From Micromonospora_J zhanjiangensis (GTDB lineage: Bacteria; Actinomycetota; Actinomycetes; Mycobacteriales; Micromonosporaceae): 64,000 bases of DNA. This document shows, piece by piece, positions 43,716-51,915 of the stretch. The position numbers were made by a program, and so were the translations under genes. The stretch covers positions 124,001 to 188,000 of the forward strand of contig NZ_JBHSBN010000007.1 in NCBI RefSeq assembly GCF_042650605.1, given 5' to 3'. The notes beneath the pieces are model-generated. The model was given only the letters and a program-made list of their open reading frames with translations, had not been told where the DNA came from and did no database searches. Each line of letters begins with the position of its first letter. The first letter of the stretch is position 1.

Positions 43716-45094
43716 GAGGCGGTGCCGGTGAAGTTCCAGGTGGCGAGGTGCAGGGCCGGGGCGGTCCAGTACGCACTGTCCCAACTGTCCGGCTGTCGGG
43801 TGGCCTGCCGGCCGACCGCCCGCACCGCGCCGGGGGCCAGCCCGGCCGGGTACGACTGGGTGAACCGCAGGTCGCGGACCGGCCGGGTGACCTCACCGTT
43901 CTCGATCAACCACACACCGTTGCGGGTCAGGCCGGTGACGACCAGGCGCTTCGGGTCCAGCACCCGGGTGTACCAGAAGTCGGTGACCAGCAGCCCCCGG
44001 CGTACCCCGGGCAGCAGGGCGGCGGTGGCCGAGTCCACCACCGGACCGGCCACCTCGGTGACCGGCGGCGCGGTGACCGGATCGCCGGCCGGCTCCAGCC
44101 GCAGGCTCAGCGGCAGCGGCCCGAACGACGGCGCGGCCAGCGCGTTGCCGGTGGAGGCGGCCCTGGCCTCGGCGGCGGTCCGCCGGTCGTGCGCGACCGC
44201 GGCGGTGACACCCGAGTCGACCAGGGTGACCCGGCCTCGGGGCGTGCCCTCGTTGTCGAACGGCAACGCCGGTGTGCCGACCCCGTCGTCGACCAGGGTG
44301 AGCTGCCGGTCGAACTGCTCGGTACCGGGTTCGGCGAAGGACTGCCGGTCGTTGAAGTTCTTGCCGTTGAAGCCGTAGTAGGCGAGGTTCTGCAGGATGT
44401 CGGCGACCGCCGCCGGTTCGAGCAGGACCTCGTACCGGTCGGCGGGCAGCTCGACCGGGTCGACGCCGGCGCGCGCCTTCGCCGCGGCCCGGGCCCCCAG
44501 CACCGCGCCGTCCAGGTCGGCCAGCCGGTCGGCGGAGAGCCGGGCCACCCCGTCCGCGCCGGTGGCCCGGGCGATCCCGTCCATCGCCGCGTCGGCGCCG
44601 CGGCCGGTCACCGCCTGGCCGGCCGAGTTGACGAACGCGCCGGCCCGGTACGTCGTCCGGCAGAAGCCCGCGGTCTCCAGCCCGCCGGCCGCGGCCACGA
44701 AGGCGCGGACCCGTTCGGCCCGCTCGTCCGGCGACGCCTGCGCGGTCGGTTCGTCGAACAGGCCGGCGTGCCCGACCGGGACGGGCGGCGCCAGGCCCGG
44801 CCAGCCGGGATCGGGCGGGCAGAGCCGGGCGGCGGCGATCGTGCGCTCCACCAGGGCACGCAGCCCGTCCGGGTCGACCACGGTGCTGGAACCGGTGGCG
44901 GTCCGGCCGGCGAGGTGCAGCCGGAGCCGGACCGCGGTGGTCACGTCGGCCACGTTCTGGTGGATGGCCGAGTTGGCGAACCGGGTCAGCGCCAGCTCCG
45001 ACCGACGGGCCGACACCTCGGCCTGCGCGTCCGGGCCGGCCAGCCGGCGGACCAACTCCACCACCTGCCCGGCGAGCTCCAGTTCGGTCGTCAC
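43709..45094 (-). CDS. tldE: TldE/PmbA-family protein
   Basis: 461 residues from GTG 45094, overlapping the tldD stop by four bases (GTGA). Family motifs include RSELALTRFANSAIHQNV near the start, LPFDNEGTPRGRVTLVDSG in the middle and RGLLVTDFWYTRVLDPKR near the end. It lacks the HExxxH zinc site, as expected for the PmbA/TldE partner of the TldD-TldE peptidase, which unfolds and cuts small peptides through a central cavity. Confidence 0.93.
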   Translation of the reverse strand: MTTELELAGQVVELVRRLAGPDAQAEVSARRSELALTRFANSAIHQNVADVTTAVRLRLHLAGRTATGSSTVVDPDGLRALVERTIAAARLCPPDPGWPGLAPPVPVGHAGLFDEPTAQASPDERAERVRAFVAAAGGLETAGFCRTTYRAGAFVNSAGQAVTGRGADAAMDGIARATGADGVARLSADRLADLDGAVLGARAAAKARAGVDPVELPADRYEVLLEPAAVADILQNLAYYGFNGKNFNDRQSFAEPGTEQFDRQLTLVDDGVGTPALPFDNEGTPRGRVTLVDSGVTAAVAHDRRTAAEARAASTGNALAAPSFGPLPLSLRLEPAGDPVTAPPVTEVAGPVVDSATAALLPGVRRGLLVTDFWYTRVLDPKRLVVTGLTRNGVWLIENGEVTRPVRDLRFTQSYPAGLAPGAVRAVGRQATRQPDSWDSAYWTAPALHLATWNFTGTASG

Positions 45095-46527
45095 CCGCGC
45101 ACCCCCACCCGTACGTTCGTGAACCGGGCCGGCGCCGCCGGGTGCCCGGTGTGGCCGATCTGGCCCGGTTGGCCCTTGCCGCAGTTCGGCGTGCCCCAGG
45201 CGACGCTCTCCGCGGAGAGCATGTCCATCGACCGCCAGAACCGCGGGCCGATCCCGGTGTAGGTGGGGTTGCGCAGCATCCGGCCGCGCCGGCCGTTCTT
45301 GACCTCCCAGCCGATCTCGCAGCCGAACTGGAAGTTGAGCCGCTTGTCGTCGATCGACCAGGACCGGTTGACGTCCATCAGCACCCCGTCGTCGGTGGCG
45401 GCGATGATCTCGTCCAGAGTGTGCGGGCCGGGCTCCAACCCGACGTTCGTCATCCGCACCATCGGCAGCCGGGACCAACCGTCGGCCCGGACGCTGCCGG
45501 CGTAGTCCAGCCCGGCGACGGCGGCCGAGTCCCGGCCGGCGAGCACGCCGACCCAGCGCCCCTCGCGGACCGCGTCCCGCTTGGCGGCCGGGGTGCCCTC
45601 GTCGTCGAAGCCGAAGCTGCCCAGCGCACCCGGGATGGTCGGGTCGATGGTGATGTTCATCAGCTCGGACCCGTAGCGCAGCGAGCCGAGCTGGGCCAGG
45701 TCGAGCCAGGAGGTGCCGGCGAACGCGGCCTCCCAGCCGAGGATCCGGTCCAGCTCGATGGCGTGCCCCACGGACTCGTGGATCTGCAGGGCGAGTTGCT
45801 CGCCGCCGAGGATGAGCGTGGTCTCACCGGCCGGACACTGCGGCGCGGTGAGCAGCTCGCGCGCCTCCTGCGCGATCCGGGCCGCGTGCGCGGTCAGGTC
45901 GAGCGAGTCGACCAGCTCCCAGCCGGCGGTGCCGTACTGGCCGCGGTGGCTCGGGTAGGAGCGCCGCTGGGTCTCACCGTCGCCGACGGTGGTGGCCCAG
46001 ATGCCCGCGCCGCACTCCCGGATGTGCTGGTCGATCCGGTGCCCCTCGCTGGAGACGAACCACTTGCCGGTGTCCCAGACCTGGTAGATCCCCTCGGCCA
46101 GGTCCGCGCCGTGCTCGGTCATCGTCCTGGTCGCGCCGGTGAGCAGGTCGCCCTTGTCGGACAGCGGCACGCCGAGCGGGTCGATCCGGCAGTCGGAGGA
46201 CCAGCTGCCGGTGACCCCGGTGGCCGGGATCAGCCCGGTGCCGGGGCCGGGCACCCGGGCGCTCGCGGCGGCGATCTTCGCGGCCCGGGTGCCGGCCGCG
46301 CGGGCCGCGGCGTCGGTGAGATCGGGTACGGCGGAGAAGCCCCACCCCGAGCCGACCAGCGCCCGTACGCCGATGCCGGCGTCCTCGTGCTGGGCCAGTT
46401 CCTCGATCTCGCCGTTGCGGGCGGACATCGACTCGTACCGGCGGTGCATCACCCGCGCGTCGGCGTATCGGGCGCCGGCGTCCAGCGCCGCCTGCACCGC
46501 GGCGGTGGCCACGTCGAAGTGGGTCAT
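45091..46527 (-). CDS. tldD: TldD-family zinc metalloprotease
   Basis: 478 residues. The zinc motif is HESVGH (HExxxH) in LALQIHESVGHAIELD, with the conserved Cys in GTPNCGKGQPGQIGHTG. FDDEGTPAAKRDAVREG is the matching mid-domain motif. With TldE it forms the heterodimeric protease known from microcin B17 and CcdA processing. A TAGGGT box seven bases upstream of the ATG supports a leaderless start. Confidence 0.95.
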   Translation of the reverse strand: MTHFDVATAAVQAALDAGARYADARVMHRRYESMSARNGEIEELAQHEDAGIGVRALVGSGWGFSAVPDLTDAAARAAGTRAAKIAAASARVPGPGTGLIPATGVTGSWSSDCRIDPLGVPLSDKGDLLTGATRTMTEHGADLAEGIYQVWDTGKWFVSSEGHRIDQHIRECGAGIWATTVGDGETQRRSYPSHRGQYGTAGWELVDSLDLTAHAARIAQEARELLTAPQCPAGETTLILGGEQLALQIHESVGHAIELDRILGWEAAFAGTSWLDLAQLGSLRYGSELMNITIDPTIPGALGSFGFDDEGTPAAKRDAVREGRWVGVLAGRDSAAVAGLDYAGSVRADGWSRLPMVRMTNVGLEPGPHTLDEIIAATDDGVLMDVNRSWSIDDKRLNFQFGCEIGWEVKNGRRGRMLRNPTYTGIGPRFWRSMDMLSAESVAWGTPNCGKGQPGQIGHTGHPAAPARFTNVRVGVRG

Positions 46528-46534
46528 GGCTGCG

Positions 46535-46540
46535 ACCCTA
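46535..46540 (-). promoter_or_regulatory. Leaderless -10 box TAGGGT for tldD-tldE
   Basis: TAGGGT on the minus strand, seven bases, then ATG 46527. Confidence 0.55.
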
Positions 46541-46632
46541 TGCGAGATCCGGACCGCCGGCGGCCCGGCGAGCGCGACGAACCGGGCGGGCGACCCCGCG
46601 TCCCGCGGTCGGCGGCCGGGCGGGTGTCGCGG

Positions 46633-47187
46633 TCAGCGGCCGGGCAGCAGCCGCTCGGGATCCAGGTCCACGGTCACCGGTTCAGTGAGCCGCAGGACGG
46701 TGCCCGGCTTGGTCACCGAGTGCGCGACGTAGTGCGGGCCGGAGCGCCGGTGCAGGTGCAGGGTGCCGGTGTCCTGCTCGACCAGCAGGTACCACGGGAT
46801 GCCGGCGGCGGCGTAGTAGTGCATCTTGAGCACCCGGTCGGTCGAGGCGTTGCTCGGCGAGATGATCTCGCAGACCAGCTGGACCGCCGCGGCGTCGATG
46901 ACCAGCTCCCTGAGATCGATGTCTGTGGTGATCACCAGGTCCGGGATGGCCAGTCGGCCGTGCTTCAGCCGGATGTTGACAGCCTCCAGCAGCTGTAGCC
47001 CGACGGATTCGGCCGCGGGTTCCAGGGCGTTGCCAAGCCGTCGCGAGATCCGCTGGTGCCATGGTGTGGGTGCTGGGGTCACGTACAGGCTCCCGTCGAA
47101 GAGTTCGACGCGTTCGGGGGTTTCGCCCAGCGCGAGGTACTCCTCCTCGGTCCACGGCCCGCCGTGTCCGAAAATCGCCGCGGTCAT
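46633..47187 (-). CDS. Uma2-family protein (PD-(D/E)XK nuclease fold)
   Basis: 184 residues from ATG 47187, behind GGAGG at about seven bases. Core residues: LAIPDLVITT (Asp), VCEIISPSNASTDRVLKMHYYAAAGIPWYLLVE (Glu and Lys), with the typical opening WTEEEYLALGETPERVELFDGSLYV. Paralogue of the gene at 30835 but clearly diverged. No partner gene is adjacent. Confidence 0.86.
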   Translation of the reverse strand: MTAAIFGHGGPWTEEEYLALGETPERVELFDGSLYVTPAPTPWHQRISRRLGNALEPAAESVGLQLLEAVNIRLKHGRLAIPDLVITTDIDLRELVIDAAAVQLVCEIISPSNASTDRVLKMHYYAAAGIPWYLLVEQDTGTLHLHRRSGPHYVAHSVTKPGTVLRLTEPVTVDLDPERLLPGR

Positions 47188-47615
47188 CCGCACCTCCGCT
47201 TCGTCACGCCCGACAGTTTCCCGCCCGGCCCGCACACCATCTCGGATATTACGGTGCGTGGCGTGTCCGTGTCCGGTCCGGCTAATGAGGGACCATCGGG
47301 TGAACCGTTCCGGCCTGCCGCGCGATCGGTGGGAAGGACTGTTTCGGCGGACCGGTCGGCCGGTGGTTGCCACCACCTCGGATATTTGTGGCGACGGTCC
47401 CGTCTCACCCATGCCCGGCGGTGACCTGGGCCGATGCCCGATGCGAACTCGTTACCCGACCCCCGCTGACAGGCTTCGTCTATGTAGCTTAGTTTCACCC
47501 CCTAAGCCGTTTTGCAGGTTACCTACGCCATCCCGGTCGTCGCTCGCTGAGCGTGACGGACAGGATATGTGCTGGGGCGATCCGCGAGGCGGACGGACGA
47601 GAGGGGAGGCGGCCC
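47188..47615. other. 428-bp gene-free stretch upstream of the opp operon
   Basis: Frames across it have no family features. It is less GC-rich than its surroundings at 47440-47530 and holds the operon promoter region and one palindrome (47487-47507). Confidence 0.5.
47487..47507. promoter_or_regulatory. Palindrome GCTTAG-N9-CTAAGC upstream of oppD
   Basis: Perfect 6-bp arms in a low-GC patch about 110 bases before the first opp gene; candidate operator. Confidence 0.4.
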
Positions 47616-48677
47616 GTGGTCATGCCGGCATCGGCGCGGTCCGACGGCCCGTACCTGCAGGTCGACGACCTCAGGGTGCGGTTCACCACAGAGGACGGTG
47701 TGGTCCGGGCGGTGGACGGTGTCTCGTTCACCGTGGAGCGCGGACGGACCCTCGGCATCGTGGGCGAGTCCGGTTCCGGCAAGAGCGTGACCAGCCTGGC
47801 CATCCTCGGCCTGCACGACCCGATGCGGACGGAGATCAGCGGCGCGATCCGGGTCGGCGGGCGGGACCTGGTCGGCCTCGACGACGAGCAGATCCGCCGG
47901 CTGCGCGGCCGGGACATGGCGATGATCTTCCAGGACCCGCTGTCCGCGCTGCATCCCTTCTACACCGTCGGCCGGCAGGTCGCCGAGGCGTACCGGATCC
48001 ACCACCCGGCCGCCGGGCGGGCCGCCGCGCGCCGGCGGGCCGTGGAGATGCTCGACCGGGTCGGCATCCCGCAACCCGACAAGCGGTACGACCAGTACCC
48101 GCACGAGTTCTCCGGCGGCATGCGGCAACGGGTGATGATCGCGATGTCCCTGGTCAACGACCCGGATCTGCTGATCGCCGACGAGCCGACCACCGCGCTG
48201 GACGTGACCGTGCAGGCCCAGATCCTGGACCTGCTGGCCGACCTGCAGGCCGAGTTCAACTCCGCGATCATCCTGATCACCCACGACCTCGGCGTGGTCA
48301 GCCAGGTCGCCGACGACGTGCTGGTGATGTACGGCGGGCGGGCGGTCGAGCACGGTGGCGTGGAGCAGGTGCTGCGCCGGCCGCAGCACCCGTACACCTG
48401 GGGGTTGCTCTCCAGCGTGCCGTCGTTGCGCGGCGACGCCGACGCGGACCTGCTGCCCATCAAGGGCAACCCGCCGAGCCTGATCAACCTGCCGGCCGGC
48501 TGCGCGTTCCATCCGCGCTGCCGCTACGCGGGGCGCAACGGCGACCGGTCCTTCACCGACGTGCCGGAGTTGCGGCAGGTCCAGGAGCGGGGTCACCTGG
48601 TGGCCTGCCACCTGCCGGAGGACGACCGGAAGCGGATCTACGCGGAGGAGATCGCACAGGTGGGAGTGGCTCGGTGA
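47616..48677 (+). CDS. oppD: Oligopeptide ABC transporter ATP-binding protein (OppD-like)
   Basis: 353 residues from GTG 47616, with GGAGG six bases upstream; ATG 47622 is the alternative. Walker A GESGSGKS, signature FSGGMRQR, Walker B LLIADEPTTALDVT, and the C-terminal oligopeptide-permease cysteine motif GCAFHPRCRYAG that may hold an Fe-S cluster. Powers peptide uptake with OppF. First gene of a five-gene operon in the order D-F-C-B-A. Confidence 0.93.
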   Translation: MVMPASARSDGPYLQVDDLRVRFTTEDGVVRAVDGVSFTVERGRTLGIVGESGSGKSVTSLAILGLHDPMRTEISGAIRVGGRDLVGLDDEQIRRLRGRDMAMIFQDPLSALHPFYTVGRQVAEAYRIHHPAAGRAAARRRAVEMLDRVGIPQPDKRYDQYPHEFSGGMRQRVMIAMSLVNDPDLLIADEPTTALDVTVQAQILDLLADLQAEFNSAIILITHDLGVVSQVADDVLVMYGGRAVEHGGVEQVLRRPQHPYTWGLLSSVPSLRGDADADLLPIKGNPPSLINLPAGCAFHPRCRYAGRNGDRSFTDVPELRQVQERGHLVACHLPEDDRKRIYAEEIAQVGVAR

Positions 48678-48732
48678 GCGCGAGGAGTGAGCCGGTTTTG
48701 CGAGCCCCGCAGTCGCGAACGGAGGCGCCGCT
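48678..48732. other. Inter-cistronic element between oppD and oppF
   Basis: A 55-bp spacer in an otherwise overlapping operon. GTTTTGCGA and TCGCGAAC (about 48696-48720) can form an imperfect hairpin. Similar short sequences may be interspersed in related genomes; this is a recollection, not a search result. Confidence 0.35.
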
Positions 48733-49779
48733 GTGACGGTGGACGAGCATGGCCCGGTGACCGAACCCGGCGCCGCGCCGGCGGAACCCGGCGGGCCGGA
48801 CCGCGAGCCGTTGCTCACGGTCCAGGGCCTGACCAAACACTTCCCGGTCCGCGACGGGTTCCGGTCCGCGGGCGCGGTCCGGGCCGTCGACGGCCTGGAC
48901 TTCGAGGTACGCCCCGGCGAGACGCTCGGCCTGGTCGGCGAGTCCGGCTGCGGCAAGACCACCACCGGCCGGATGCTGGTCCGGTTGCTCGAACCGACCG
49001 ACGGCCGGATCGTCTTCGCGGGTCGGGACATCACCCACGCGGGCCGGTCGGCCCTGCGGCCGCTGCGCCAGGACCTGCAGATCATCTTCCAGGACCCGTA
49101 CGCCTCGCTGAACCCCCGGCACACGGTGGGCCGGATCGTGGCGATGCCGTTGCAGGTCAACGGGATCACTCCGCCCGGCGGGGTGAAGCGGCGGGTGCAG
49201 GAACTGCTGGAGACGGTGGGCCTGAACCCCGAGCACTACAACCGTTACCCGCACGAGTTCTCCGGCGGTCAGCGGCAGCGGATCGGCATCGCCCGGGCGC
49301 TGGCCCTGCGGCCCAAGCTCATCGTCGCCGACGAGCCGGTCTCCGCGCTGGACGTGTCCATCCAGGCCCAGGTCATCAACCTGCTGCGGGACCTGCAGCG
49401 GGAGCTGGACCTGGCGTTCGTGTTCATCGCCCACGACCTGGCCGTGGTGCGGCACTTCTGCCAGCGGGTCGCGGTGATGTACCTCGGCAAGATCGTGGAG
49501 ATCGGCGACCGGGCCGACATCTACGAACGGCCGCAGCACCCGTACACCCGGGCGTTGCTGTCGGCGATCCCGGACGTCACGAAGCTCGGCCCGGCGGGCC
49601 GGATCCGGCTGACCGGGGACGTGCCGACGCCGCTGAACCCGCCGTCCGGCTGCCGGTTCCGGACCCGGTGCTGGAAGGCCCAGGACGTCTGCGCCACCGA
49701 CGAGCCGGCGCTGACGTCCCGGGACGGCGGCCGGCAGGCGACGGCCTGTCACTTCCCGGAGAAGGGGGTCCTGGCGTGA
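48733..49779 (+). CDS. oppF: Oligopeptide ABC transporter ATP-binding protein (OppF-like)
   Basis: 348 residues from GTG 48733. Walker A GESGCGKT, Q-loop IIFQDPYASLNPR, signature FSGGQRQR, Walker B LIVADEPVSALDVS, and the C-terminal GCRFRTRCWKAQDVC cysteine motif. Partner ATPase of OppD. The stop overlaps the next permease start by four bases (GTGA). Confidence 0.94.
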   Translation: MTVDEHGPVTEPGAAPAEPGGPDREPLLTVQGLTKHFPVRDGFRSAGAVRAVDGLDFEVRPGETLGLVGESGCGKTTTGRMLVRLLEPTDGRIVFAGRDITHAGRSALRPLRQDLQIIFQDPYASLNPRHTVGRIVAMPLQVNGITPPGGVKRRVQELLETVGLNPEHYNRYPHEFSGGQRQRIGIARALALRPKLIVADEPVSALDVSIQAQVINLLRDLQRELDLAFVFIAHDLAVVRHFCQRVAVMYLGKIVEIGDRADIYERPQHPYTRALLSAIPDVTKLGPAGRIRLTGDVPTPLNPPSGCRFRTRCWKAQDVCATDEPALTSRDGGRQATACHFPEKGVLA

Positions 49780-50798
49780 CCGAGAACCGGATCGGTGGGC
49801 CGGTCGGGCTGGACGTGGCGGCCGACCCGGTGGAGCCGGGCGCGGCGCCGCCCGGCGTCACGGCCAAGGAGTTCGTCGGCCGGTCGCCCGGTCAACTGGC
49901 CTGGTTGCGGCTGCGGCGGGACCGGGTGGGCATGGTCAGCGGCGGCGCGTTGGTCTTCTTCGTCCTGCTGGCGGTGGCCGCGCCGCTGGTGGCCCGGGTG
50001 TACGGCAAGAGCCCGGAGGACCGGTTCAGCAAGCTGCTGGACCGCAACGGCAACCCGCTCGGCTACGCCGGCGGAATGAGCCCGGAGCACTGGCTGGGCA
50101 TCCAGCCGCGGCTGGGCCGGGACATCTTCATCCAGATCGTGTACGGCCTGCGCACGTCGCTGATGGTGGCCTTCACCGCGGCGGTGCTGACCATCGCGTT
50201 GGGCATCCTGATCGGCATCGTCGCCGGTTACCTCGGCGGCAAGGTCGACGCGGTGATCAGCTGGTTCACCGACCTGACGCTGGCGTTCCCGTTCTTCATC
50301 TTCTGCTTCGCCTTCGTGCCGATCACGGTGGCCCAGTTCTACGGGCCCCGGGACCAGGAGGCGAGCTGGTTCCGGCCGCTGTTGCTGGTGCTGATCTTCG
50401 CGCTGTTCAACTGGACGTACACCGCGCGGCTGGTCCGTGGCCAGGTGCTGTCGCTGCGGGAGCGGGAGTTCGTCGAGGCGGCCCGGGCGTCCGGCGCGGG
50501 CCTGGGGCACATCCTGTTCCGGCAGTTGCTGCCCAACCTGTGGGCGCCGATCCTGGTGACCTTCTCGCTCAACGTGCCGGCCCTGATCACCGCGGAGGCG
50601 GCCCTGTCCTTCCTCGGCATCGGCATCCTGGAACCCACCCCCGACCTCGGCCGGTTGATCTCCGACAGCGTGGTCTACCTGCGGGACGACCCGGCGTTCA
50701 CGATGACCGGCGGCGTCACCCTCTTCCTGCTGGTGCTCTCGTTCAACCTCTTCGGCGACTCGCTGCGCGACGCGCTCGACCCGAAGTCGACCCGATAG
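49776..50798 (+). CDS. oppC: Oligopeptide ABC transporter permease (OppC-like)
   Basis: 340 residues. An N-terminal cytoplasmic tail with the OppC-type LAWLRLRRDRVGMVSGGAL precedes six membrane helices. The EAA loop that contacts the ATPases is EFVEAARASGAGLGHILFRQLLPN. The C-terminus NLFGDSLRDALDPK is typical of OppC/DppC. Confidence 0.94.
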   Translation: MTENRIGGPVGLDVAADPVEPGAAPPGVTAKEFVGRSPGQLAWLRLRRDRVGMVSGGALVFFVLLAVAAPLVARVYGKSPEDRFSKLLDRNGNPLGYAGGMSPEHWLGIQPRLGRDIFIQIVYGLRTSLMVAFTAAVLTIALGILIGIVAGYLGGKVDAVISWFTDLTLAFPFFIFCFAFVPITVAQFYGPRDQEASWFRPLLLVLIFALFNWTYTARLVRGQVLSLREREFVEAARASGAGLGHILFRQLLPNLWAPILVTFSLNVPALITAEAALSFLGIGILEPTPDLGRLISDSVVYLRDDPAFTMTGGVTLFLLVLSFNLFGDSLRDALDPKSTR

Positions 50799-50807
50799 GC
50801 GGCCCGT

Positions 50808-51803
50808 ATGTTCCGCTTCGCCATCAAGAAGGCGCTGCTGGCGATCAGTACGCTGTTCGCGGTCAGCGTGCTCACCTTCGCCCTGTTCTTCGCGGTGCCG
50901 ACCAACCCGGCCGAGCTGATGTGCGGCAACCGCAAGACCTGCAGCACCGAACAGCAGCAGGCGATCGAGCGCCGGATGGGCCTGGACAAGCCGATCGTCA
51001 CCCAGTACGCCGACTTCATGACGGGCATCGTGACCGGCCGGACGTTCGGCGAGGGCGACGGCGCGCGCAGGTGCCCGGCGCCCTGCCTGGGCTACTCGTT
51101 CCGCAACGACGAGCCGGTGACCGCGATCCTCGGTCGGACCCTGCCGGTCACGTTGAGCATCGTGTTCGGGGCCGCCGTGGTCTGGCTGGTCATCGGGATC
51201 AGCATCGGCATGATCTCGGCGCTGCGCCGGGGCACCGTCTTCGACCGGCTGGCGGTGGTTACGTCGCTGGTGGGCGCATCGATGCCGATCCTGCTGTTCG
51301 GACCGTTGCTGCTGATCATCTTCGTCTACGAGGGCGGCCTGCTGTCCTACCCGCAGTACGTCCCGCTCACCCAGGACCCGCTGAAGTGGGCGTCCGCCAT
51401 GGTGCTGCCCTGGATCGCGTTGGGCTTCCTCAACTCGGCCTCGTACGCCCGGCTGTCCCGGGCGCAGATGCTGGAGACGCTCTCCGAGGACTTCGTCCGT
51501 ACCGCCCGGGCCAAGGGCCTGGCCAAGGCGAAGGTCTACGGCCGGCACGCGCTGCGGGCGGCGATCACCCCGATCGTCACCATCGCGGGCCTGGACCTCG
51601 GCACCTACCTCGGCGGCACGGTGATCACCGAGACGATCTTCGGGTTCACCGGCCTGGGCAAGGCGTCCCTGAACGCGGCGATCAACCTGGACATGCCGCT
51701 GGTGATGGCCACGGTGTTGCTGGCCGCGGTCTTCATCATCGCCTGCAACGTGGTCGTCGACGCGCTGTACGCGGTGATCGACCCGAGGGTGCGGCTCGGG
51801 TGA
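50808..51803 (+). CDS. oppB: Oligopeptide ABC transporter permease (OppB-like)
   Basis: 331 residues from ATG 50808, nine bases after oppC. Six membrane helices. The EAA loop is DFVRTARAKGLAKAKVYGRHALR, and the end NVVVDALYAVIDPRVRLG is family-typical. A Cys-containing periplasmic loop (MCGNRKTCSTEQQ, ARRCPAPCLGYS) is larger than usual and might form disulphides. Confidence 0.94.
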   Translation: MFRFAIKKALLAISTLFAVSVLTFALFFAVPTNPAELMCGNRKTCSTEQQQAIERRMGLDKPIVTQYADFMTGIVTGRTFGEGDGARRCPAPCLGYSFRNDEPVTAILGRTLPVTLSIVFGAAVVWLVIGISIGMISALRRGTVFDRLAVVTSLVGASMPILLFGPLLLIIFVYEGGLLSYPQYVPLTQDPLKWASAMVLPWIALGFLNSASYARLSRAQMLETLSEDFVRTARAKGLAKAKVYGRHALRAAITPIVTIAGLDLGTYLGGTVITETIFGFTGLGKASLNAAINLDMPLVMATVLLAAVFIIACNVVVDALYAVIDPRVRLG

Positions 51804-51856
51804 CGGTGCCGCCGGTCCGACGCGCCACCCGCGCGGACGAGGCGTTACCCGAAAGA

Positions 51857-51894
51857 AATATTCGATATTGATAATCAGCCCGGAGAATTTCTCC
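51857..51894 (+). promoter_or_regulatory. AT-rich control region before oppA
   Basis: AATAT-TCG-ATATT (51857-51869) and GGAGAA-T-TTCTCC (51882-51894) are two perfect palindromes in a 70-base AT-rich island within a GC-rich operon. It suggests a separate promoter or operator for the binding protein. Confidence 0.45.
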
Positions 51895-51915
51895 AGGATC
51901 GGGAGGGGACGATTT

